Positions 7,893 to 16,833 of a stretch of DNA of 64,000 bases are shown piece by piece (position 1 is the first letter of the stretch; every line of letters starts with the position of its first letter). Origin of the DNA: DAINRZ01 sp964634885. Lineage in GTDB: Bacteria > Bacteroidota > Ignavibacteria > Kapaibacteriales > UBA2268. The stretch is from NCBI GenBank assembly GCA_964634885.1, contig CAZWLN010000002.1:191745-255744 (forward strand), given 5' to 3'. Under the pieces are notes generated by a model that ran no database searches, was not told where the DNA came from, and saw only the letters and a list, made by a program, of their open reading frames with translations. The position numbers and the translations under genes are program-made.

Positions 7893-10800
7893 CTATTTTC
7901 TGATCACGACTTTTTCAATCGTCTCTGTGGAGCTTGTCATTATCCTGATGAAGTAAACACCGGGCGCCATGTCTTCGGTAGCGCTCTCAAGCCTGTACAT
8001 GCCGGTTGCCAGTTGGCTTTCCATCAACACTGTCATCCTCTCGCCCAGGGAATTGTACAATACGACGCTGACCTGTTCGGGAGTGTTCAGGGAGAATGAA
8101 ACGGTGAAATTGGTTTCAGCAGGATTGGGATTGACAGATACATTTCTGATCGTTGTGTTTGGCTCGTCAGTTACACCTTTGGTTTCTTCCACTCCTTCGC
8201 CGATCAGGTATGTCTCGAAAGACGAACAGGTTGTGTCCGTAATATGGTAATTGATCATGGCGTTGCGCACCCCTAAGGCTTTCGGAGTAAAGGTAACATT
8301 CATCCTGAGGCATTCGCCGGCTTTGAGTGTACGTGTACCGATGGAGTCGATGGTAAATTCGTCGGCATTGATGCCTTCGAGGGTGGGGTTGATTTTTACA
8401 GGAAATGTATTGATGTTATTCAAAATACAAGTCTCTGTTACTGACTTGGTGGAGTCAAGAGTAACCTTATCCATATCGACATAGTCGGAGCCTTTGAAAC
8501 CGCAGAGGCCGGTACCTCTGAGGCTGATGGTGTCGTAGTTGTAGCAGTCTCCCGACAACGCGAGCGCTGCGTTGTGAACGCCGTTTTTGAAAGGTTTGAA
8601 GACTATTGGGAATGTATAGCATTCATCGGGCGTAAGGAATATTGTTTTGGAGCCGGGGTCGAAGGAGAACCCATTCCTGTCGGGGCCGACAAGTGTAATT
8701 GAATTCATGGTCATGTCATGGGTACCGACGTTGCAAAACAGGGTGTCGCTTAGTATTTCAAGGGAGTCGCTGAGCAACACATTGCCGAAATCCAGGGTAT
8801 CTTTTGTCAATGACAAAATTGGGCCCTGTACCCTGAAGGAACTGTCGGACCTGTCGTAGCCGGTAGGGTTGGTGCCGTATTTCTGGAGGAATACGTCGCT
8901 GGAACCGTTATTACTGTTTATTGTGAATCTGTCGAGTGTCATGTTACCGGTATAGTTGCCGGCAGTGTATCTGTAACCGTCCGGAGACGTGGCTGTGTTG
9001 GTGGTATAGAACGCATAGTTGGTACCGTACCTGTACATTGTATCGACAATCATTGTAGTGTCGTACAGGGCTGTGAAGATTACCGGATTGGTCATATTGT
9101 TCGGGGTTGGATAGGTAAGCCTGAAGTCGCCTTTGTCAATATTGCCGATGAACTGTCCGCGGACATATAGCCTGCTGTTGTTATAGGCAATCTTTAATCC
9201 CCACGCTTTGGATTCCGGATTGGGATATACAGGCCCTATGATGTCAATTCCAGGGTTTTCACCGTAGCGGTCATACCTGATGAGACCGCAGTACGGATTG
9301 GACTGGCTGTATGTGCTGAGAGTCATTGCCCCGATTTTGAAGCCGTTACGTATGGAGCCGATGACATAGACATTGTCGTTGTCGTCGATGCAGAGGCCGC
9401 TGGCCTGGTCATCGTTGGGCCCGCCGGAAGTCCGTATCCATTCAAGATTGCAGTCGGGGTCGAAGCGTGCAACGAAAATGTCGGACCTTCCGTTGCTCTG
9501 ATAAGTCTGGCTGTCGATCTCCATCTTGCCGGAGAAAGTACCGGCGATGTAGAATCCGATACCCTTTTTGGCCATTACAAGGCTGGAACACAGTTCAATG
9601 TCGCTGCCACCGAACCCTTTGAGCCAGGTGTAAGACGGTTTTGGTACGGGAGAGACCATGACCCTGTAGGAATTGCTCCTTGTTGGTGCAGACCAGTACA
9701 TATTGACACCGAAGGTGTCGGATTTGATAGTAATCCAGGATGAGCCGTTGTTAGAACTGTAGTACAGCCTGACGTTCCTGTACTTGTCTTCGGACGCCCA
9801 CTTGATGTTGATCTTGTCACAGAGCGAATACAATTCGCCGCCTAATGGGCCGACGAGAGTCGTTGTTTCATTGCCGCCGTCTATTGCCATTATCGGAGGG
9901 CAGGGGCCGCCATCGACAACGAAATAGGCCCTTCTGTAGTCAAGCTCGGTTGTCGGATCGAACTGAACGGTAATTGTCCTGGACTGGCCGGGTTGAACAA
10001 CGAACGGTGGTTCGGTTCCTCCCCAGTCCTTGATGGAAAAAAAGGTCGAGGGAGTAATGTATGCATTGTCCACTGTCAGCGGTGCAACCGTTGAACTGAG
10101 GACAAATGCCTGTGTCGGGAGTGTACCGGCAGGGACAGAACCAAAGCTCATGGAGGAAGGCACGGTGGCGGCCCCGGCAATCATGCTGTCGGCGACGGAG
10201 TATGAATAGTTGATTTTAGCGTATTGAGGGATAAAACCAATCTCCAGGTCTTTCTTCATTTCTGCTGACGAGCAGCCCCACCTCGATGTCCATGTCAGTT
10301 TATGGAGAGGCAGGTTTTTGCTCATTTCCGACTTGATTGTCTCAAACGAGCTTCTCAACCCGGCTTTCGAGTCAGTAGTGTAGGCTTTGCCACCACTTTG
10401 CAGTGCAATACTATTCAATTCGGTATTCTTTTCTTCCATGCACAGATTTATAACGTACAGCTGGCTGTTATTGATCTGCAGGTTGTTGTAAATTGCCAGT
10501 TCGGCTATCTGAGAGACAGGCTTTTTACCTGTCAGGAAAATGACAAAACGGTGTTTGTCGGGAGGAGCCTTTCTGAGGAGGGCAGGAGCCCCGTTGCCCT
10601 GGTTTGTAAAAACATCGTCATAGAGCGTAGTACCAATAGGCTGCATTTCTTTAAATTTATCCTTCAGTACCGTCTTGTCGTTTGTCAGGTCGGTGTAAAC
10701 ATTGGACAAGGCATTGAACCCAATTAATGCCATCTTCGTATTGTACGCAAACTTATAATTGGTAATAAAATATTCGACTTCTTCTTTTACCCAGTCCCAA

Positions 10801-11114
10801 AGTTTTACTCCTGTGGCTACCTCCCTGTTCATATACTGCGATTGTTCGATTACGAGAACAATACTGATAGTTTTATCTGTCAGATTGTCAACAGGTACGA
10901 TCTGTAATGTGGATGACAGGTCAATGCCGTTCTCTGTTAAGGTAAAGTCTGAAGGAGTAACACTCGAGTATGAACCTCCAACGGAATTCAACAACAAAGC
11001 GTGCGTACTTATCGTTGGAAAAGCTGTAGAGTCGATGCCGGCGATATTAAATGTCTGTGAAAAGACAATACATACCTGGCAAAAAAACATAAAAAAAACG
11101 CTGCTCTTCATCAT
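7893..11114 (-). CDS. Type IX secreted protein: VWA-like, Hydin-like and beta-propeller domains
   Basis: The 1073-residue protein starts with a signal peptide (MMKSSVFFMFFCQVCIVFSQ). Residues ~80-265 resemble a von Willebrand A domain (ISIVLVIEQSQYMN ... HRFVIFLTG), but the first MIDAS residue is Glu in 'EQSQY' where DxSxS is expected. Ig-like ASPM/SPD-2/Hydin ('choice-of-anchor D') segments follow at ~310-410 and ~770-960. Between them is an SBBP-type beta-propeller region (GGSDIELCSSL..., GTFSGKMEID..., DIFVARFDPDCNLEWIRTSGG). The last ~80 residues are the Por sorting tail (VNPNPAETNFTVSF ... GVYFIRIM ... EKVVIRK). Export through the Sec system and the type IX secretion system to the cell surface is expected. 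It starts 50 nt after the aldehyde dehydrogenase gene. Its ligand is unknown. Confidence 0.85.
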   Translation of the reverse strand: MMKSSVFFMFFCQVCIVFSQTFNIAGIDSTAFPTISTHALLLNSVGGSYSSVTPSDFTLTENGIDLSSTLQIVPVDNLTDKTISIVLVIEQSQYMNREVATGVKLWDWVKEEVEYFITNYKFAYNTKMALIGFNALSNVYTDLTNDKTVLKDKFKEMQPIGTTLYDDVFTNQGNGAPALLRKAPPDKHRFVIFLTGKKPVSQIAELAIYNNLQINNSQLYVINLCMEEKNTELNSIALQSGGKAYTTDSKAGLRSSFETIKSEMSKNLPLHKLTWTSRWGCSSAEMKKDLEIGFIPQYAKINYSYSVADSMIAGAATVPSSMSFGSVPAGTLPTQAFVLSSTVAPLTVDNAYITPSTFFSIKDWGGTEPPFVVQPGQSRTITVQFDPTTELDYRRAYFVVDGGPCPPIMAIDGGNETTTLVGPLGGELYSLCDKINIKWASEDKYRNVRLYYSSNNGSSWITIKSDTFGVNMYWSAPTRSNSYRVMVSPVPKPSYTWLKGFGGSDIELCSSLVMAKKGIGFYIAGTFSGKMEIDSQTYQSNGRSDIFVARFDPDCNLEWIRTSGGPNDDQASGLCIDDNDNVYVIGSIRNGFKIGAMTLSTYSQSNPYCGLIRYDRYGENPGIDIIGPVYPNPESKAWGLKIAYNNSRLYVRGQFIGNIDKGDFRLTYPTPNNMTNPVIFTALYDTTMIVDTMYRYGTNYAFYTTNTATSPDGYRYTAGNYTGNMTLDRFTINSNNGSSDVFLQKYGTNPTGYDRSDSSFRVQGPILSLTKDTLDFGNVLLSDSLEILSDTLFCNVGTHDMTMNSITLVGPDRNGFSFDPGSKTIFLTPDECYTFPIVFKPFKNGVHNAALALSGDCYNYDTISLRGTGLCGFKGSDYVDMDKVTLDSTKSVTETCILNNINTFPVKINPTLEGINADEFTIDSIGTRTLKAGECLRMNVTFTPKALGVRNAMINYHITDTTCSSFETYLIGEGVEETKGVTDEPNTTIRNVSVNPNPAETNFTVSFSLNTPEQVSVVLYNSLGERMTVLMESQLATGMYRLESATEDMAPGVYFIRIMTSSTETIEKVVIRK

Positions 11115-11164
11115 ATCACACTCTATTCATAATGGTTACAACAATTTTCATAACATTTATTCTA

Positions 11165-12529
11165 TTATATACACACAGTTTTAATATTTGTAAATTCTTT
11201 AATTCCGAAATGCGAAAGTTCTCTGCCGTAGCCTGACATTTTTACACCTCCGAAAGGCAGGCGGGGGTCGGATCGTACTGAAGAATTGACAAAGCAGGCG
11301 CCGGCGTTAAGTTTGTTGCGGGCAATCAGGTTGCCCTTCCCGATGTCTGATGTAAATACTGCTGCCCCCAATCCGAAGACGGAGTCGTTAGCTTTTGCAA
11401 CGGCATCGTCTTCGTTTTCGGCTGGTATGACGGCAGCGACGGGACCGAAGGTTTCTTCACAGTATGCGGCCATTCCTTTCGTTACATTCGTAAGTACTGT
11501 CGGGGGATAGAAGAATCCCCTGCCTTCCGGGACACGCCCGCCGGTGAGAAGTTTTGCCCCCATGGCGACAGAGCTTTCGACCTGGTGGTGAAGGCTGTCT
11601 CTCAGGTCTGCACGGGCCTGCGGCCCGACGTCATTGGACGGGTCGAAGGGATCGCCCACCCTGGCAGCTTCCATCTCACGTGTTAATAGTTCCTCAAATT
11701 CTTCGAGTACAGGCCTGACGACAATGAATCTCTTTGCAGCGATGCAGCTTTGCCCGCTGTTGATCAGTCGTGCGGAAGCGCATATCTTGGCGGCTTTTGC
11801 TATGTCGGCATCTTCGAGAATGACGTAGGGGTCGCTACCGCCAAGCTCGAGAACGGTTTTCTTGACAGCGGCTCCGGCTGCCGCTGCTGTCTGCTGTCCT
11901 ACGGGAGTACTGCCCGTCAGTGTTACAGCCCTGATGATGTCGTTGCTGATTATTTCAGCTACCGGTTCCGGCCCGATTACTAAGTTTGTAAAGACTCCTT
12001 CGGGAAAGCCGGCCCCGAGGAAGAGCTTTTCAATGGCTATGGCGCAGCCCATCGTATTGCGGGCATGTTTCAGCACGCCGGTATTGCCGGCCATAAGGGC
12101 AGGAGCAGCGAACCTGAATACCTGCCAGAAGGGGAAATTCCACGGCATGATCGCCAGCACCGGCCCGAGTGGGTTGAAAGTAACATAGCTCCGGCTCATT
12201 TCCGTAGGAATGATTTCGTCGGCAAGGAATGACGGGGCGTTTCCGGCATAGTATTCACATACCCAGGCGCACTTCTCAACTTCGGAGAGACCCTGTGCCA
12301 AAGGTTTACCCATCTCAAGAGCCATCAGAGCGGCATATTCATCCTTGTTACTCCGGAGAATTCCTGCGGCCCGGTTCATCAGCAGGGATCTTTCTTCAAA
12401 GGAAGTATTGCTCCAGTTCAAAAAAGCTTTCCCGGACAGCATCAGTTTATTGAGGACAGCTTCCCGGCTGTCCCCGTCATATCTTTGTATCGTCTCACCC
12501 GTAGCCGGGTTCAGGGTAACGAATGACAT
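11165..12529 (-). CDS. NAD(P)-dependent aldehyde dehydrogenase, succinate-semialdehyde dehydrogenase (Sad/GabD) type
   Basis: The 454-residue protein belongs to the aldehyde dehydrogenase superfamily and is close in length to E. coli Sad (YneI). Key motifs are MPWNFPFWQVFRFAAPALMAGN (cofactor-binding region), LTGSTPVGQQ, the general-base glutamate in ELGGSDPYVILEDADI, the nucleophile Cys262 in NSGQSCIAAKRF, and EETFGPVAAVI near the C-terminus. It oxidises a semialdehyde, most likely succinate semialdehyde to succinate, in the cytosol. The exact substrate cannot be read from the sequence. The gene lies upstream of the secreted VWA-like gene on the same strand and diverges from the MFS gene. 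Confidence 0.88.
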   Translation of the reverse strand: MSFVTLNPATGETIQRYDGDSREAVLNKLMLSGKAFLNWSNTSFEERSLLMNRAAGILRSNKDEYAALMALEMGKPLAQGLSEVEKCAWVCEYYAGNAPSFLADEIIPTEMSRSYVTFNPLGPVLAIMPWNFPFWQVFRFAAPALMAGNTGVLKHARNTMGCAIAIEKLFLGAGFPEGVFTNLVIGPEPVAEIISNDIIRAVTLTGSTPVGQQTAAAAGAAVKKTVLELGGSDPYVILEDADIAKAAKICASARLINSGQSCIAAKRFIVVRPVLEEFEELLTREMEAARVGDPFDPSNDVGPQARADLRDSLHHQVESSVAMGAKLLTGGRVPEGRGFFYPPTVLTNVTKGMAAYCEETFGPVAAVIPAENEDDAVAKANDSVFGLGAAVFTSDIGKGNLIARNKLNAGACFVNSSVRSDPRLPFGGVKMSGYGRELSHFGIKEFTNIKTVCI

Positions 12530-12797
12530 AATTATTCTCTATTAACCTTTTATTACTCCTAAGTCGGCAAATTAGTTAAAATGAGTTAAATATTCCTCTT
12601 CTTTTTTAATATTCAACCAAGTATAAAAAAAAATTAATTTCCCTCAGTTTCCCAAAGGGTTAAAACGACAGAAAAACACGGTAGTTCAGGTGTATGATAA
12701 TATATATATTATCAGGAATTATTTCTATTGTCAACAGTATTGTGTCATGATTATTTTTGCTATTTTGAAATAAAAATTTAAGTAATAATGGTAGTAT

Positions 12798-14003
12798 ATG
12801 GTTGAGAAAAAGCGGGAAGCATACCGGATAATCGTATTCATGGGCGTAATCAGCTTGTTGGGTGACATTGTCTATGAAGGGGCGCGAAGTGTTAACGGCC
12901 CCTACCTCGAGGCCCTCGGCGCCGGCGCCGCAGCCGTAGGTATTATTGCCGGGGCGGGCGAACTGCTGGGCTACGCAGCGCGTCTTGTTTCCGGATTACT
13001 TACCGACAAGACGAAAGCATACTGGTTAATAACGATTGCCGGATACTGTCTTCTGGTGTCTGTCCCGCTGATCGGCATTGCCGGCAGTTGGCAGGCAGCA
13101 GCCTGTTTCATACTTCTGGAGCGCTTCGGCAAAGCTGTACGCAGCCCTTCGAAACAGACGATACTGTCGCAGGCTACGAAACAGGTAGGTACGGGTTTCG
13201 GTTTTGCATTACACGAGATGATGGACCAGTTCGGAGCAATAATCGGGCCTGTCGTTTACAGCGCCATTTTCTTTGCTGCCGGAGCTGCGAATGTCGGTGT
13301 AGGCGACTACAGCAGGGGGTACCTGATGAGCCTCATACCCTTTGCTCTCTTGATGGGAGTACTGTTTTACTCGTATTTCAGGTTCCGTAACACATGGACT
13401 TTCGGTGAATTTGAAAAGAAAGAAAAGCAGTCCGACAAGCTTGACAGGACCTTCTGGCTTTACAACCTGTTTACATTCCTTACTACATTCGGTTTTGTCA
13501 GTTTTCTGCTAATCGGTTACCACCTGAAAGCCCAAAGACTGGTCGGGGATGCATACATTCCCGTCGCATATGCCGTGGCTATGGCTGTTGACGCTGTCGC
13601 CGCGCTGATTACCGGCAGGATGTACGACAGATTGAAATTGAAATTTAAGAATGAAAAGTCGGGATTGAATATTTTGGTAATAATTCCGGTTATATCGGCA
13701 TTTATACCTGCCCTGGCATTCTCCTGCAGCCTCGTAGCCATCGGCGCCGGTGTTGTGCTCTGGGGAGTGGTAATGGGCACTCACGAAACCATCATGAAAG
13801 CTGCGATTGCCGATATTACCCCGCTGCACAAACGCGGCTCGGGCTACGGCATCTTCAACACATCATACGGCCTGGCAATGTTCTTCGGCAGTTCGCTTGC
13901 AGGACTGCTCTATGACTATTCTCTCACAGTGATGGTAGTGGTTTTTGTCGCAGTGCAGGTGCTTGCCGTCGGAGGCTATTTCCTGTTAAGGAAATCGATT
14001 TGA
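12798..14003 (+). CDS. MFS transporter
   Basis: The 401-residue protein has twelve predicted membrane helices and MFS landmarks. These include GDIVYEGARSVNGPYL in helix 1, AARLVSGLLTDKTKAYW between helices 2 and 3, ERFGKAVRSPSKQTILSQA in the loop before helix 4, and AALITGRMYDRLKLKFK in the second half. A TPLHKRGSGYGIFNTSYGLAMFFGS motif near residue 340 resembles the conserved region of a little-studied family of MFS proteins in Bacteroidota and archaea. The substrate is unknown; a role in export is common for neighbours of a TetR operon but is not shown here. The gene converges on the SDR gene with a 12-nt spacer containing a small AATCGATT palindrome pair. Confidence 0.85.
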   Translation: MVEKKREAYRIIVFMGVISLLGDIVYEGARSVNGPYLEALGAGAAAVGIIAGAGELLGYAARLVSGLLTDKTKAYWLITIAGYCLLVSVPLIGIAGSWQAAACFILLERFGKAVRSPSKQTILSQATKQVGTGFGFALHEMMDQFGAIIGPVVYSAIFFAAGAANVGVGDYSRGYLMSLIPFALLMGVLFYSYFRFRNTWTFGEFEKKEKQSDKLDRTFWLYNLFTFLTTFGFVSFLLIGYHLKAQRLVGDAYIPVAYAVAMAVDAVAALITGRMYDRLKLKFKNEKSGLNILVIIPVISAFIPALAFSCSLVAIGAGVVLWGVVMGTHETIMKAAIADITPLHKRGSGYGIFNTSYGLAMFFGSSLAGLLYDYSLTVMVVVFVAVQVLAVGGYFLLRKSI

Positions 14004-14015
14004 AAATCGATTGGG

Positions 14016-14948
14016 TCAAAATGGAAATTTCACTCCCGTGAGTTCTTCGGAAATTTCCCAGAGTCTTGCTGCAATGTCCCGGTCTTTTGTCCGGCGGGCA
14101 GGTTCCATCCTCTCGGGATAGCCCCGAATTTTCAGAAATCCGGCGGGCCCGATGTAGTCACCCGGATTGACATCTTCGGCCAGAGCGGCATACAAGGTCG
14201 GAAGTACCCCCATCTTCTGGTCCTGGGCTATCAGGTGGGCCAACCATTCGATTGGCCCGGAATGGCGCATCAGCCCCGTATCGGACCATCCGGGATGGGA
14301 GCTGGCAGCCAGCGGGTTTGCACCTTTGTCCTGAAGCCTTCTGTTCAGTTCGAATGTAAAATATATGTTGGCAATCTTGCTGTCGCCGTAAGACTTCCAT
14401 TTGTTGTATCTACTCTTTTCTACGTTCAGGTCCTGGAAATTGAGATTGCCCCACAGGTGGGCGAAACTGCTGACGTTGACAACCCTGCTGCCCGGCGTCT
14501 TCATCATAAGCTCCAGTATCTGCCCCGTCAGGGCAAAATGGCCGAGGTGATTGGTGCCGAACTGCAGCTCGAAGCCGTCTTTTGTATTGGACCTGGGCGG
14601 TATCATCACCCCGGCGTTGTTGATCAGCAGGTCGAGCCGGTTGTAACGGCTCTTGAATTCAAGGGCGAAATTCTTTACTGTGCTCAGGTCTGCCAGGTCG
14701 ATGTACATGACTTCGACATCCGAACCGGGAAATTCTTCTTCTATCTGTTGTTTTGCCTTTTCGCCTTTGGCGGTGTCCCTGACTGCCATTATCACTTTGG
14801 CGTTCTTTGAAGCCAGGACTTTAGCGGCCTCATAGCCTATGCCTCCGGTGGAGCCGGTTACAACGGCAATCCTGCCTGCCTGGTCTTTAATATTGTTACT
14901 GTCCCAAATATATTTACTCACGGGTTTTCCCATCGAATTATGAAACAA
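14016..14948 (-). CDS. Short-chain dehydrogenase/reductase (retinol-dehydrogenase-like)
   Basis: The 310-residue protein is a classical SDR. It has the NAD(P)-binding TGSTGGIGYEAAKVL (TGxxxGxG) near residue 32, NNAGVMIPP, the catalytic Ser in VNVSSFAHLWG, and the YGDSK (YxxxK) pair. The C-terminal part (ASSHPGWSDTGLM ... GYPERMEPARR) matches the oxidoreductase subgroup related to retinol dehydrogenases, WWOX and light-dependent protochlorophyllide-reductase-like SDRs. The substrate is unknown. It is the last gene of the tetR-hydrolase-SDR unit, starting 6 nt after the hydrolase stop codon. Confidence 0.88.
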   Translation of the reverse strand: MFHNSMGKPVSKYIWDSNNIKDQAGRIAVVTGSTGGIGYEAAKVLASKNAKVIMAVRDTAKGEKAKQQIEEEFPGSDVEVMYIDLADLSTVKNFALEFKSRYNRLDLLINNAGVMIPPRSNTKDGFELQFGTNHLGHFALTGQILELMMKTPGSRVVNVSSFAHLWGNLNFQDLNVEKSRYNKWKSYGDSKIANIYFTFELNRRLQDKGANPLAASSHPGWSDTGLMRHSGPIEWLAHLIAQDQKMGVLPTLYAALAEDVNPGDYIGPAGFLKIRGYPERMEPARRTKDRDIAARLWEISEELTGVKFPF

Positions 14949-14954
14949 AACGGT

Positions 14955-16043
14955 TTACTTTTTATTGATATATGGTTCCCACCACCTGGGGGCAGGCGTC
15001 TGGCTTCCGAAAACTACGGTCTCGCCGACAACCGGCAGTGCAAGGGAGACATTGAGTGTGTCGGCTTTGGCGGCAACGCGAACGAAAGGGTCATACCATG
15101 AATGGAACGCAAGGTTGAATGTGCCGCAGTGAATGGGGTGGAGTATCTTTCCCCGGAGGTCGAGGTGAGCCTGCACCGTTTCCTCTGGGTACATGTGAAT
15201 GTGGTGCCAGTCTTCGTTGTAGGCTCCACATTCCATGAATGTCATGTCAAAAGGCCCGTATTTCTCGCCTATACGGCTGAAACCGTCGGAGTATCCGCCG
15301 TCGCCGCTGAAGAATATCCTGTGGTGTCGAGACCTGATTACCCAGGAAGCCCACAAAGCAGCGTTCCTGTCGGTCAGGCTTCTGCCCGAAAAGTGCTGTG
15401 CCGGTGTTGCGGCAATCGTCAGGTTGGAGTCGAGCGGCAGTTCCTCCCACCAGTCCATCTCATGTATCTTTTCAGGTGCAATGCCACAGTCCTCGAGTTC
15501 ACTTCCAACACCCAGGGGGACAATGAACCTCTTTGCCTTGTCCTTCAGAAGCTTAAGGGAATACTTATTAAGATGGTCGTAGTGATTGTGCGAGACGATG
15601 ACAACATCGATATCGGGCAGGCTGCGCAGGTCGAGCGGCGTTTTGCCGTTGTAGCGTGCAGGCCCGAAGAATGAGACTCTCGATTCGAAGACAGGATCGA
15701 GCATGATCCTGTATCCGTCGATGTTGACCATCAGCGAGGAATGGCCCAGCCAAGTCGAATTGAGCTGATTGCTGTTGCTGTCGGTGAACCATTTCAGGTC
15801 AACAGGTTTGACAGGCAGCTTACAGGAGGGCTCTCTCTCTTCCTTTACAAACAGGAATTTCAGTATTGTAGCTGCGTTGAACTTCATCGGCTTAACATGT
15901 TCGTTAACAAAGCTGCCGCGTTTGAAGTTGGGCGATCTTTCTATCCTTGTCTTTCTTTCCATTTCACTCTTACTGATCGTTGAACATGAACAGGCGCCGA
16001 TTATTATTGCGGCGGTGACGGCAGTTAATAGTGCTGATCTCAT
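14955..16043 (-). CDS. Lipoprotein metallo-beta-lactamase-fold hydrolase (UlaG/NAPE-PLD-like)
   Basis: The 362-residue protein opens with a lipoprotein signal peptide (cysteine after IIIGA, followed by another Cys). Then comes a metallo-beta-lactamase fold with STWLGHSSLMVNIDGYRIMLDPVF, the metal-binding VSHNHYDHLN, PAQHFSGRS, IFFSGDGGYSD, and a final HPIHCGTFNLAFH. This motif set matches the UlaG/NAPE-PLD-like clade (phosphodiesterase or lactonase activity on lipid-like or small substrates). The substrate here is unknown. A membrane-anchored member beside an SDR and TetR suggests turnover of a lipophilic compound, which is inference. It follows tetR by 32 nt. Confidence 0.87.
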   Translation of the reverse strand: MRSALLTAVTAAIIIGACSCSTISKSEMERKTRIERSPNFKRGSFVNEHVKPMKFNAATILKFLFVKEEREPSCKLPVKPVDLKWFTDSNSNQLNSTWLGHSSLMVNIDGYRIMLDPVFESRVSFFGPARYNGKTPLDLRSLPDIDVVIVSHNHYDHLNKYSLKLLKDKAKRFIVPLGVGSELEDCGIAPEKIHEMDWWEELPLDSNLTIAATPAQHFSGRSLTDRNAALWASWVIRSRHHRIFFSGDGGYSDGFSRIGEKYGPFDMTFMECGAYNEDWHHIHMYPEETVQAHLDLRGKILHPIHCGTFNLAFHSWYDPFVRVAAKADTLNVSLALPVVGETVVFGSQTPAPRWWEPYINKK

Positions 16044-16075
16044 GCAGTTCCTGTCCTGATAATTTATAATTTCAT

Positions 16076-16639
16076 CTACATTTTCCCTGGGCCCATTTCT
16101 CTGTCGAGGCTGTACTTGGAGCGGATGAACCGGATGAATTCCTTACGTTCGGCCTGGTCTTCCTTGGCCAAAACAGTGAAGACCGAGCTGAGGATCATCG
16201 AAAACAGTTCGGCCTCTGCCTTTGGATTTGTGTAGTTCAATTTCCTGAAAGCATTTTCCAGGGTATTGTGCATTTTGTGCATCATGCTGCTTTCGTAATA
16301 GCGCCGGGCAATCTCCCTGTTCTGGTATTTCAGGGACATCTGCAACTTCCACAATTCGGCTAGGTCGCGTGTGCAGTACTGGACAAAATCGAGAGCTCTC
16401 TGCAATACCGACCGGGGGTCTGTCTCGGTCGCAATGGAGTCTATCTCCTTTCCCATCATCAGGATACCTGTTTGGACGATGGCGTCCAACAGTCCTTCCT
16501 TGTTGCCGAAGTGCCTGAAGATGAGTCCTTCCGACACGCCTGCTTTCTTTGCGATGGCGCTGGTGGAAGTGTTTACATAGCCGTTTTCTGCAAACAACTT
16601 CAACGCTGTACTGATAATACTTTCTTTCTTTTCAGTCAT
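16076..16639 (-). CDS. TetR/AcrR family transcriptional regulator
   Basis: The 187-residue protein has the TetR N-terminal helix-turn-helix (IISTALKLFAENGYVNTSTSAIAKKAGVSEGLIFRHFGNKEGLLDAI, residues ~9-55) and a helical ligand-binding C-terminal domain. The C-terminal part shares 'DLAELWKLQMSLKYQ' with uncharacterised Bacteroidota AcrR members. It heads the operon with the hydrolase and SDR and has a palindromic site 14 nt upstream of its start, so autorepression is likely. The ligand is unknown. Confidence 0.93.
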   Translation of the reverse strand: MTEKKESIISTALKLFAENGYVNTSTSAIAKKAGVSEGLIFRHFGNKEGLLDAIVQTGILMMGKEIDSIATETDPRSVLQRALDFVQYCTRDLAELWKLQMSLKYQNREIARRYYESSMMHKMHNTLENAFRKLNYTNPKAEAELFSMILSSVFTVLAKEDQAERKEFIRFIRSKYSLDREMGPGKM

Positions 16640-16652
16640 AAACTCTCATCAA

Positions 16653-16668
16653 AAGTGAGCAATCACTT
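16653..16668. promoter_or_regulatory. Probable TetR-family operator
   Basis: A perfect inverted repeat AAGTGA-gcaa-TCACTT lies 14 nt upstream of the tetR start. The AGTGA/TCACT half-sites are typical of TetR/AcrR operators, and the position would block the start of the tetR operon. No second copy was seen upstream of the MFS gene. Confidence 0.6.
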
Positions 16669-16833
16669 ACAAATTAATACGAAAGAGAGGGTAAATTGTT
16701 GCAGGGGGCAGAGGAGTACAATATGGAAAATTTTTTTTTGTCCCTTTTTGTCATTTGATGTGTTATAGATAACAGTAGGCTGTCATTTTTGATAGTAAGT
16801 TGTGGAAACTTGATAATAATTGAAAGGATTCCT

